Part shown: in pieces, positions 16,604 through 23,922 of the stretch | Layout of the letters: every line of letters begins with the position of its first letter | How positions within the stretch are numbered: position 1 is the first letter of the stretch | Source of the DNA: Poriferisodalis sp965208555 | GTDB lineage: Bacteria > Actinomycetota > Acidimicrobiia > Acidimicrobiales > Poriferisodalaceae | Direction: 5' to 3' | Length of the DNA stretch: 64,000 nt | Assembly: GCF_965208555.1 (NCBI RefSeq) | Contig: NZ_OZ242342.1 | Coordinates: 1,922,001 to 1,986,000 of the forward strand | Notes under the pieces: model-generated | The model's database searches: none | The model's input: the letters and a program-made list of their open reading frames with translations, nothing else | Told to the model about the DNA's origin: nothing | Position numbers and translations under genes: made by a program

Positions 16604-17092
16604 TCAACGGTGGGCGGCGTCGATGAGCTCCGCGAGCAGGCCGCCGAGGTAGTGGTAGCGCAGCCGCGGCCGCTGAGCCGGATCGTGCGGGTCGAGCTCG
16701 GCGGGATCGTCCTCCTCGGAGATGTCGAGCTGGGTGCCGAGCACCAGGCGCAGCTCGTTCAGACCCTGCAGCCAGGCCGTGATCTGCTCGTCATCGAGAT
16801 GGTCCGCAGCGAGCGTGCCGTCGAGCTGATCGAGATGCTCCAGGCGTTCGGCCAGCAGCTCGTCGCGCATGAGGCGCTGGTACTCGGCATCCCGGTCGGG
16901 ATCGCTCAGATACGCAGGCGGGAACAGGCGCCGCAACGACGGGTCCAGACCGTCGCCGCCGTCGCGTGCCGGTGTGTGGTCGAGCAGGTTGGATCGCAGC
17001 TCGCCCACCATCTCGGTCAGCAGCCGACGTTCCCAGTCGTCGAGATGCACGCTCACCAGCGAGCCGCGCGCCCCGAACCGTGTCCCGCTCAC
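16604..17092 (-). CDS. DUF2017 family protein
   Basis: A 162-residue acidic, helical protein that begins MSGTRFGARGSLVSVHLDDW. It contains LRRLFPPAYLSDPDRDAEYQ and ends LRYHYLGGLLAELIDAAHR. In actinobacteria DUF2017 genes typically sit next to clpS, as here: it follows clpS with a three-base gap. Its function is unknown; context suggests a link with ClpS-mediated proteolysis. GTG start. Confidence 0.8.
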   Translation of the reverse strand: MSGTRFGARGSLVSVHLDDWERRLLTEMVGELRSNLLDHTPARDGGDGLDPSLRRLFPPAYLSDPDRDAEYQRLMRDELLAERLEHLDQLDGTLAADHLDDEQITAWLQGLNELRLVLGTQLDISEEDDPAELDPHDPAQRPRLRYHYLGGLLAELIDAAHR

Positions 17093-17095
17093 CGC

Positions 17096-17434
17096 TCAGT
17101 TGTCCTTCTGCATGGTGGCCCACAGGCCGTACTCGTGGAGCCGGAAGACGTCCAGCTCGGCCTTCTCGCGCGAGCCCCACGCGACCGCGGCGCGGCCCTT
17201 GTTGTGCACGTCCAGCATCAGCTCGGTGGCCTTGGCCTCGCTGTAGCCGAACAGCTTCTGGAACACGTACACGACGTAGCTCATCAGGTTGATCGGGTCA
17301 TTCCAGACCAACACCACCCACGGCACGTCGGTGCCGTGCTCGTCCTCACTGGTCGGATCGCGGACGACCTCGGGATCGGCAACAGCCGGCGCCTGTGCCA
17401 GCCGGGGCGACACAACCGGAGCGGTGGAGCTCAC
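17096..17434 (-). CDS. clpS: ATP-dependent Clp protease adaptor ClpS
   Basis: ClpS delivers N-degron substrates to ClpC/ClpA-ClpP. The core WVVLVWNDPINLMSYVVYVF, KLFGYSEAKATELMLDVHNK and GRAAVAWGSREKAELDV matches the adaptor fold, with the N-degron-binding ND/H residues present. The GTG at 17434 gives 112 residues and leaves four bases after ctaA. An upstream start at 17482 would add 16 residues and overlap ctaA. It is followed at once by DUF2017. The N-terminal ~40 residues are low-complexity. Confidence 0.9.
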   Translation of the reverse strand: MSSTAPVVSPRLAQAPAVADPEVVRDPTSEDEHGTDVPWVVLVWNDPINLMSYVVYVFQKLFGYSEAKATELMLDVHNKGRAAVAWGSREKAELDVFRLHEYGLWATMQKDN

Positions 17435-17438
17435 GGCT

Positions 17439-18446
17439 TCATTCTGCGAAGCCGCGGCCCGCGATGCCAACCGGTTCGCCAACCTCGGACCTCGCCGGGG
17501 CCCAACTGCCGGCCTCCGTCGCGAGCACCAAACGAGTCATCGTGATGGTGAGCAGCGTCGCGCCCACGACATGCAGCGCCACCAGCAGCACCGGCAGCTC
17601 GTTGAAGTACTGCACGTACCCGATCGCCGCCTGCGCGGCCATGACAGCGATCACCACCCGGACGCGCCGGCGCAGCACGGCAGCTCCCGCGCCGGCGGCC
17701 TCATTGTCCGGTGCCGCGGCCACGCGCCGGACCGCAGCGGCGAGCAGCAGCGTGACGGCAGCCAGCACCGCCACCGTGATGCCGTGGAGACGTGCCACGG
17801 AGGGAAGGGCGAACTGCAAGCGCTCGACGTGCTCATCACCGCCGTGAGGGCCTGTGCCGGTCACCACGGTTCCGGTGAACAGGGCCACAGCCGTCAGCGT
17901 CGCGGCGAGCCAAGCGAGCGTCCGGATGTGCGTGGGCATTCCGGCTGCAGGACTGTCGCCACGGGACGGCTCGCGTTCCGCTCGGTACTGCAACACCACC
18001 GCAGCGGCCACCAGCACCTGGGACGCCAGGAAGTGCGACATCACGATCGGCGGGGACAGGTGAGTCAGCACTGTCACGGCGCCAAGACCGATCTGGAAGA
18101 CCACACCAGCCACCAACCCCAGCGACCACCAGGCCAGGTCGACCCGGCGCGGCCGGCGCCACAGTGATGCCCCGACAGCCGCAACGACGGCCACTGACAC
18201 CAGGCCGGTCACGATGCGGTTGCCGAACTCCACCCAGCCGTGAAAATCCGCCGCCGGCACGAACTCGCCGGGCTCGCAGTTCGGCCAGTCGCTGCATCCC
18301 AGACCGCTGCCGGTGAGCCGTACGAGCGAGCCGGTGATGACGATCGCCACGAGCGACCACAGCGCCCAGCGCGCGATCAGGGCGAACCTTTGGGGTGCAA
18401 CTACAAGTCGGCGCTCACCGGTATCCGACCGGCGCGTCAAGCTCAC
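17439..18446 (-). CDS. ctaA: Heme A synthase (CtaA/COX15 family)
   Basis: This membrane enzyme oxidises the C8 methyl of heme O to make heme A for aa3-type oxidases. It has 335 residues and about eight membrane helices. It contains RLTGSGLGCSDWPNC, the extracytoplasmic Cys pair typical of the Bacillus/actinobacterial type, plus FGNRIVTGLVS, a His in MSHFLASQ, and RLHGITVAVLAAVTL and LVALHVVGATLL (heme-binding His). Divergent from ctaB with 36 bases between starts, and just upstream of the oxidase cluster, so heme O to heme A conversion is encoded next to its user. Confidence 0.92.
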   Translation of the reverse strand: MSLTRRSDTGERRLVVAPQRFALIARWALWSLVAIVITGSLVRLTGSGLGCSDWPNCEPGEFVPAADFHGWVEFGNRIVTGLVSVAVVAAVGASLWRRPRRVDLAWWSLGLVAGVVFQIGLGAVTVLTHLSPPIVMSHFLASQVLVAAAVVLQYRAEREPSRGDSPAAGMPTHIRTLAWLAATLTAVALFTGTVVTGTGPHGGDEHVERLQFALPSVARLHGITVAVLAAVTLLLAAAVRRVAAAPDNEAAGAGAAVLRRRVRVVIAVMAAQAAIGYVQYFNELPVLLVALHVVGATLLTITMTRLVLATEAGSWAPARSEVGEPVGIAGRGFAE

Positions 18447-18482
18447 GCCGAAACGCTAGGGGCGACTCGTAGCCTCACGGCA

Positions 18483-19367
18483 ATGCTGGCGGCGCTGCGC
18501 CCAACACTGCGGGGATACGTCGCGCTCACGAAGCCGCGCATCATCGAGCTGCTGCTGGTGACGACCGTGCCGCCGATGTTCGTAGCCGAACGCGGCGTCC
18601 CTGGCCTGGCGCTGATGCTGCTCACCGTCGTCGGCGGCACGCTGTCTGCGGCCGGCGCCAACACCTTCAACATGTACCTCGACCGCGACATTGACGCGAC
18701 GATGGAACGCACGGCACACCGCCCGCTGGTCGTCGGCACGGTGACACCGCGCGCTGCGTTGATCTACGGCGTGGTGCTCGAGACAGCGGCGTTCGGCATC
18801 TTGTGGTGGGGCGCCAATCTGCTCGCAGCCCTGCTCGCGCTGGCCGCGTGCTTGTTCTACGTGTTCGTGTACACCCTGTGGCTGAAGCGGACATCGGCTC
18901 AGAACATCGTCATCGGCGGGGCAGCCGGCGCTGCGCCGGTGCTCGTCGGCTGGGCGGCCGTCACCGGCACGCTGTCGCTTGAGGCCTGGATCGCGTTCGG
19001 CATCGTCTTCTTCTGGACCCCGCCGCATTTCTGGGCGCTGGCCATCCGCTACGCCTCCGACTACGACGCTGCCGAGGTGCCGATGCTGCCCTCGGTGGCC
19101 AGCGAGCGCTCAGTGCTGGTCCAGATGACCCTGCACACCGTTGCCGTAATCGCGCTGTCGCTGTGGTTCGCCGTGGCCGCTTCAACGGGAGGGCTGTACT
19201 GGGCGGTCGCGCTGGCGGGCGGTGCTGCGTTCGGGTGGCAGTTGCTGACGTTGTGGCGCGCGTTGACTCCCCGGTCCGCGATGCGCGTCTTTCACACCTC
19301 CATCGCGTACCTGGGGCTGCTGTTCGTGGCGATGGCCGCCGACGTGGTCATTCGGCTCAGCTGGTGA
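18483..19367 (+). CDS. ctaB: Protoheme IX farnesyltransferase (heme O synthase)
   Basis: A UbiA-superfamily prenyltransferase that adds farnesyl to heme B. It has 294 residues and about nine helices. The Asp-rich motif NTFNMYLDRDIDATMERTAH is complete and YASDYDAAEVPMLPSV supplies the second site; FFWTPPHFWALAIRY is diagnostic. The ATG at 18483 starts right before the conserved LRGYVALTKPRIIELLL; longer frames would run into ctaA. It pairs with the divergent ctaA. Confidence 0.94.
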   Translation: MLAALRPTLRGYVALTKPRIIELLLVTTVPPMFVAERGVPGLALMLLTVVGGTLSAAGANTFNMYLDRDIDATMERTAHRPLVVGTVTPRAALIYGVVLETAAFGILWWGANLLAALLALAACLFYVFVYTLWLKRTSAQNIVIGGAAGAAPVLVGWAAVTGTLSLEAWIAFGIVFFWTPPHFWALAIRYASDYDAAEVPMLPSVASERSVLVQMTLHTVAVIALSLWFAVAASTGGLYWAVALAGGAAFGWQLLTLWRALTPRSAMRVFHTSIAYLGLLFVAMAADVVIRLSW

Positions 19368-19548
19368 TCTGGTCAGAGGCTGAGCCGATAGGCACAGCCG
19401 TGGCCCGAGCGGCCCGTGAGCGCAGCGAACAAGAGCGGGAAGCAACAGGGCGAACAATCTGGTTGAGGGGGCCGCGGGTCGCTAGAGTGCGCCGTTGGTG
19501 TCGCCCCGAAGCGGCGCTGCCAGCCGAGTCCGGGAACCACTTCGCCGC

Positions 19549-21297
19549 ATGACCGACGCCACTACCGAAGCAACGCATTCGGGAGGATCTGCCGGGACCA
19601 CTCCGGCGGAAGACCCGACGGCGTTCGGTTGGCTCAACACTGCTGACCACAAGCGCATCGGCCGGCTGTTCATCGCCTGCTCGCTGCTGTTCGCCCTCGC
19701 CGGCGCGGTTGCCGATCTGCTGGTGCGCTTCGACTTGGCCTCGTCCGACGGGCACACCGTCCTGGGCGCCGACTCATTCGTGCAGGTCTTCACGTTCACC
19801 CGGGATGCCTTGGTGTTCGGCATGCTCATCCCCCTGTTCCTGGGCATCGCCATCTATGTGGTGCCGCTGCAGGTGGGCGCTCCGAACGTGGCCTTCGGGC
19901 GGGCCGCTGCGCTGTCGTTCTGGGGCTGGCTGGTATCAGCCGGCGTGCTCGTCGGGGCGTACATCGCCAACGGCGGCCCGGGCGGCGGTTTCTCCGACGG
20001 GGTCGACCTGCACCTGCTGGCCCTGGCGGGGCTCGTGATATCGCTGCTCACCGGAGCGATCTGCGTTGCCGTCACCACGCTCACCATGCGTGCACCGGGC
20101 ATGTACATGGACCGCACGCCCCCGTTCGCCTGGTCGGCGCTCGTCACGGCTTCGATGCTGGTGGTCAGCCTCGGCGTGGTGCTCGGCCAGATCGTCGTTC
20201 TGTACATCGAGCACCGCTACGGCCCCCGCTTTCTGGGCGGTAACTACGGCATCTGGCCGCGCATCGATTGGATGTACCGCACGCCGCAGCTGTTCATCTA
20301 CGTAGTGCCGGTGCTCGGCGTGGTCGCCGAGATCATGCTGGCCGCCGCCCGCCGCTGGGTCTTCGAACCGATCGCGCTGTACTTCACCATGGGTCTGGTC
20401 GGCCTGTTCGGCTTCGGCGCCTGGGCCAACTTCGGCATCACCATGGACGACATCAGCCCGGAGGGCAGCGACATCGTCGACGGCCTCGAGGGCATCGTGC
20501 TGGTGGGCCTGTATGCGGGGGCCCTCGCAGGAGTCTCAGGATTGCTGGCGCTGCTGGGCTTCACCGTCTGGCAGAGCCGCAGGTGGCCGCGCCCGACCAC
20601 GGCAGTGCTGGCTGCATTCGCCGCCGGAACACTGGTCGCCGCCGCCGCGCTGATCGGCCTGATCGGCGCCGGCGTGGACTGGCTGCAGATTGCAGGACGC
20701 GGTGTCGACGGGAATACGCCGTTGCGATTCAGCACCTGGGTCACGGGCCAGCAGAGCCTGCTGATCTACGGCGCAGGACTGCTGGGCGCGCTGGCTGCGC
20801 TGCACTGGTGGGCGCCCAAGATCTGGGGCCGACGACTGTCCGAGCTTGCCGGACTGGGCAGCTTGCTGGCGATCGGCGGGGGAGCGCTGCTGGCCTGGCT
20901 GGGCCCGACGCTGTCAGGTGCGTTCACTGAGCAGCCGCAGTTCGTGTACGGCGAGCCGCTGCTGACCAGTCGCTACATCGGCCAGGTCGATGACACGGGC
21001 GCCTCCGTCGCCGAAGGGCTCTCGATACTCGGCGCTGTCGGCGTCGTCATCGTGCTGGCCGGCGTGGCGCTCGTGGTGCTGAACTTGGTCGTCTGCGTTG
21101 TCATGAGCAAAGGCGCCGAGGCCGAGGCCGACCCGTGGGGCGGTTTGACGCCGGAATGGCTGCTGCCCTCGCCGCCCCCGCTCGGTCCGGCCGAAGCCCT
21201 GCCAGAGCTCACGTCAGGAACGCCGTTGCTCGGTGAGAACGGGCTCAACGGCAACGGGGCCGCGGTCGAACGCGACGCGCAAGAGGTGCCGGCCTGA
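19549..21297 (+). CDS. Heme-copper oxidase subunit I-like protein lacking all heme and copper ligands
   Basis: This 582-residue protein has about 12-14 helices and aligns without gaps to key parts of the CtaD encoded at 23923. QVFTFTRDALVF matches QLFTMHGVTMVF, and VVPLQVGAPNVAF matches LVPLQIGARDVAF. Every cofactor ligand is replaced: heme a His to Thr84, CuB His to Thr245, the cross-linked Tyr to Phe249, the CuB His pair to Asn294-Phe295, heme a3 His to Gln401 and heme a His to Ser403. The fold should persist but catalysis cannot. It starts an operon with a subunit III-like and a subunit IV-like gene just before ctaC-ctaD-ctaE. The ATG at 19549 is preferred over an upstream TTG. The role is unknown; scaffold, assembly or ion conduction is speculation. 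Confidence 0.85.
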   Translation: MTDATTEATHSGGSAGTTPAEDPTAFGWLNTADHKRIGRLFIACSLLFALAGAVADLLVRFDLASSDGHTVLGADSFVQVFTFTRDALVFGMLIPLFLGIAIYVVPLQVGAPNVAFGRAAALSFWGWLVSAGVLVGAYIANGGPGGGFSDGVDLHLLALAGLVISLLTGAICVAVTTLTMRAPGMYMDRTPPFAWSALVTASMLVVSLGVVLGQIVVLYIEHRYGPRFLGGNYGIWPRIDWMYRTPQLFIYVVPVLGVVAEIMLAAARRWVFEPIALYFTMGLVGLFGFGAWANFGITMDDISPEGSDIVDGLEGIVLVGLYAGALAGVSGLLALLGFTVWQSRRWPRPTTAVLAAFAAGTLVAAAALIGLIGAGVDWLQIAGRGVDGNTPLRFSTWVTGQQSLLIYGAGLLGALAALHWWAPKIWGRRLSELAGLGSLLAIGGGALLAWLGPTLSGAFTEQPQFVYGEPLLTSRYIGQVDDTGASVAEGLSILGAVGVVIVLAGVALVVLNLVVCVVMSKGAEAEADPWGGLTPEWLLPSPPPLGPAEALPELTSGTPLLGENGLNGNGAAVERDAQEVPA

Positions 21298-21917
21298 TGA
21301 CGGACACGACGAGCGCCGTCGAAGCCCAGCAGCCGGGCCGTTACACCGTCCCCGGCCCCCCGCCGCGCCCCCGCAGCCAGCTGGTCGGCACCGGGTTTGC
21401 CATAGCGGCCGGCGCCATGGCGGTCGCGGGGGCGCTGGGCCACTACATGGCACGTCGGCACGCATCGGGCATCGACCCCGGCCACGATTGGCTCGCCGGC
21501 CATTCAGTGCCGAATCCGCAGCTCGTCTATGCGCTCATCACCCTGCTGGTCTCGGTGGTCACAGCGCACTGGGCCGTGTGGGCCAGCGGCCGCGGCGAGC
21601 GCGGCCACACCTGGGTGGGCATGGCGCTCACCTTGGTGATGGGACTGGCCTTCTTCAACATGGTGATGTTCAGCCTGAACCGCATGGAGATCGAGATCGG
21701 TTCGGGCGAATGGGCCACCTTGGCGTTCGCCGTCACCGGACTCTCGCTGGCCATCCTGATCGTGGGCATGTTCTACCTGGGGTTGATGACGCTTCGTTCG
21801 CTGGGCGGCGGTGTGGGCCGCGATCGCTCGACGCCGCTGGGCGCAGCGGTGTTCTTCTGGGACTTCGCCGTGCTTGCGTGGGCCGCCACCTGGTACGTCG
21901 TGTACGTGGTGAAGTAG
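21297..21917 (+). CDS. Divergent cytochrome c oxidase subunit III-like membrane protein
   Basis: 206 residues with five or more helices after a proline-rich N-terminus (RYTVPGPPPRPRSQLVGTGF). The segment SGEWATLAFAVTGLSLAILI to FFWDFAVLAWAATWYVVYVV lines up with SSAFYTLTGFHGVHVSLGII to YWHFVDIVWIVIFAVVYLI of the real CtaE at 26018. The conserved His residues of that subunit are lost (YWHFVD has become FFWDFA). The start codon overlaps the preceding stop (TGATG). It is probably the partner of the ligand-less subunit I. Confidence 0.7.
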   Translation: MTDTTSAVEAQQPGRYTVPGPPPRPRSQLVGTGFAIAAGAMAVAGALGHYMARRHASGIDPGHDWLAGHSVPNPQLVYALITLLVSVVTAHWAVWASGRGERGHTWVGMALTLVMGLAFFNMVMFSLNRMEIEIGSGEWATLAFAVTGLSLAILIVGMFYLGLMTLRSLGGGVGRDRSTPLGAAVFFWDFAVLAWAATWYVVYVVK

Positions 21918-21924
21918 GGGATCG

Positions 21925-22728
21925 ATGGTCGGCATCGCCAGCAGGTACTTCGCCGGACGCATCGCGCTGGCTGCCGCGGCCGCCGTGGTGGTCGGCGTGC
22001 TCACCGGCATGGACGGCACCGGTCACGTGGTCATGTACGCCACGATCGTGCTGGGCGTCGCCGCCGGGGCATTCGCCCTGCTGTTCGCGCTTGCGCTCAC
22101 CGTGGGCGACGGAGACTCGCTCGACCGGGAGCACTCGCACGAGCACCGGCCGGCACCGGCGTACTGGCCGATCATGGCTGCGGTCGGCATGGGCGTGCTC
22201 ATGGTGGGCTTGGTGACCGACTCGCTGCTCACCATCGCGGGCGTGGCGTTGCTGCTGATCTCCGCGATCGAGTGGACCATGAGCGCCTGGGCCGAGCACC
22301 TGTCCACTGATGCGGCGTCGAATGCAGTCGAGCGCGCACGCCTGCTGCGGCCCTTCGAGATCTCGCTCTACGGAGCGCTGGGCATCGCCATACCGGTAGT
22401 GCTCGCGTCTCGCATCTTCCTGACCGTCAGCAAGACGGCGGCAAGCTATGCGGCCATCGTGATCGCAGCGGTGATCCTGGCGTTCGCCTTCCTGGTGTAC
22501 GCCAAGCCGCAGCTGCGACGCGCCGTCACCGCGTCGATGCTGGTGCTGGGCGGTGTCGCGCTCATCGTCGCCGGCATCACCTCGGCCGTCATCGGCGAGC
22601 GCGAGTTCCACCATGTCGGCCACGCCGAGGCCGGCGACCACAGCGAAACTGGCGGACAGGCAGGGACTGGCGATCACGGCAGCGGCGAATCGAGCGGGAT
22701 GAGCGAATCGGACGGAGGCCACGAGTGA
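21925..22728 (+). CDS. Oxidase subunit IV-like integral membrane protein with His/Asp/Gly-rich tail
   Basis: 267 residues with about eight hydrophobic helices. The segment PAYWPIMAAVGMGVLMVGLV continuing LTIAGVALLLISAIEW resembles the C-terminal extension of CtaD (SYWPIVLAMGMPLIGFGLIY, then IAGIGLLLLVGSMFGW). It may therefore be an actinobacterial CtaF-type subunit. The C-terminus is soluble and rich in His, Gly, Ser and acidic residues. Located between the ligand-less subunits and ctaC; its end overlaps the ctaC start. The exact family is uncertain. Confidence 0.6.
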   Translation: MVGIASRYFAGRIALAAAAAVVVGVLTGMDGTGHVVMYATIVLGVAAGAFALLFALALTVGDGDSLDREHSHEHRPAPAYWPIMAAVGMGVLMVGLVTDSLLTIAGVALLLISAIEWTMSAWAEHLSTDAASNAVERARLLRPFEISLYGALGIAIPVVLASRIFLTVSKTAASYAAIVIAAVILAFAFLVYAKPQLRRAVTASMLVLGGVALIVAGITSAVIGEREFHHVGHAEAGDHSETGGQAGTGDHGSGESSGMSESDGGHE

Positions 22729-23909
22729 TGGGCACCGGCCTCGTTCGACGCTGGCGTCTGATCGCGCTGACGTTGCTGGCCGCGATGGCGGCGGGCTGTG
22801 CCACCGGTCGTCTCGACGCCACCAAGCCGGTGGGCCAGGAGGCTCAGGACATCGACGGCCTGATGCGCCTGTCGGGCTGGATGGCGGTGGGTGTCGGCAT
22901 CTTCGTGGCGGCGGCGGTCACCACGATCATCGTGAAGTTCCGGGCCAAGCCCACCGACGACCCCGACGACCTGCCGCCGCAGATTCACGGCAACCGCAAG
23001 GCCGAGCTGACCTGGACGATCATCCCCACGGCCATGCTCGTGTTCCTCACGATCTACACACTCCCCGAGGTGTTTGCTCTCGCCAGGGAGGGCGACGGCC
23101 AGACGATCAAAGTCGAGGGCCAGCAGTGGTGGTGGCAGTTCAGCTACGACCTCGACGATGACGGCCACTACGACATCGTCACGGCCAACGACCTGGTCAT
23201 CCCGACCGGCGAAGAGGTCAACCTCGAGATTCACTCCAACGACGTCATCCACTCGTTCTGGATCCCCCAGCTGAACGGCAAGAAGGACGCCGTGCCCGGC
23301 CGGATCCACGAGTGGCTGATCAGCTCCGACGAGCCGGGCATCTTCTACGGCGAGTGCGTGGAGTTCTGCGGGCTGAGCCACGCCAACATGCAGATGCGGA
23401 CCATCGTGCTCACGCCCGCCGATTTCGAGCGCTGGAAGCAGGAACAGCTGGCCGGGCAGGAAGCAGCCGAGAAGGCGCCCGACGAGGGATCGCCCGAATC
23501 GGCCGGCGCCACGCTGTTCGAGACCCACTGCATCAGCTGCCACGTCGTCGACGGCCCCTACGAGAGCGCGGCCGGGGGCAACGCGAACCTCCTGGCGGGC
23601 ATCGCGCCGAATCTCACCAACCTGATGAGCCGCACCGCCTTTGCCGGCGCGCTCTACGAGACCTACCAGATCGGGCCCGACGGGGAATACCTGCGCAATC
23701 CCGACGGAAGTCTCAAGCTCAACCTTGCCGAACTGCGTGAGTGGGTGCGCAACGCCCCCGACATGAAGCCGGCTCGTGCCGACAACCAGCAGGGCATGCT
23801 GGATTTCTCCGAGGTGCTGACCGATCAAGACCTCGACAACCTGATGGCCTACTTGCAGACCCTTGGCAGCGAGCCGGTGCTGCCCGCGACGAACGCCGGC
23901 GCAGGCTGA
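22725..23909 (+). CDS. ctaC: Cytochrome c oxidase subunit II with fused cytochrome c domain (caa3 type)
   Basis: A 394-residue lipoprotein-type subunit II. The lipobox LLAAMAAGC puts the lipidated Cys at 25. Two helices are at about 48-72 and 95-118. The CuA domain has QQWWWQF and ligands His176, Cys211, Glu213, Cys215, His219 and Met222 (GECVEFCGLSHANMQM). A C-terminal cytochrome c domain carries CISCH (269-273), so electrons enter through a tethered heme c. It starts at GTG 22725 or ATG 22728, overlapping the previous stop. It leads ctaC-ctaD-ctaE-coxD. Confidence 0.95.
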   Translation: MMGTGLVRRWRLIALTLLAAMAAGCATGRLDATKPVGQEAQDIDGLMRLSGWMAVGVGIFVAAAVTTIIVKFRAKPTDDPDDLPPQIHGNRKAELTWTIIPTAMLVFLTIYTLPEVFALAREGDGQTIKVEGQQWWWQFSYDLDDDGHYDIVTANDLVIPTGEEVNLEIHSNDVIHSFWIPQLNGKKDAVPGRIHEWLISSDEPGIFYGECVEFCGLSHANMQMRTIVLTPADFERWKQEQLAGQEAAEKAPDEGSPESAGATLFETHCISCHVVDGPYESAAGGNANLLAGIAPNLTNLMSRTAFAGALYETYQIGPDGEYLRNPDGSLKLNLAELREWVRNAPDMKPARADNQQGMLDFSEVLTDQDLDNLMAYLQTLGSEPVLPATNAGAG

Positions 23910-23922
23910 GGAGGACGACCCG

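Noticed and set aside
19448..19500. Promoter for the oxidase cluster (TTGAGG ... TAGAGT)
   Set aside because: Spacing of 14 bases is too short for a sigma-70-type promoter and the boxes are weak.
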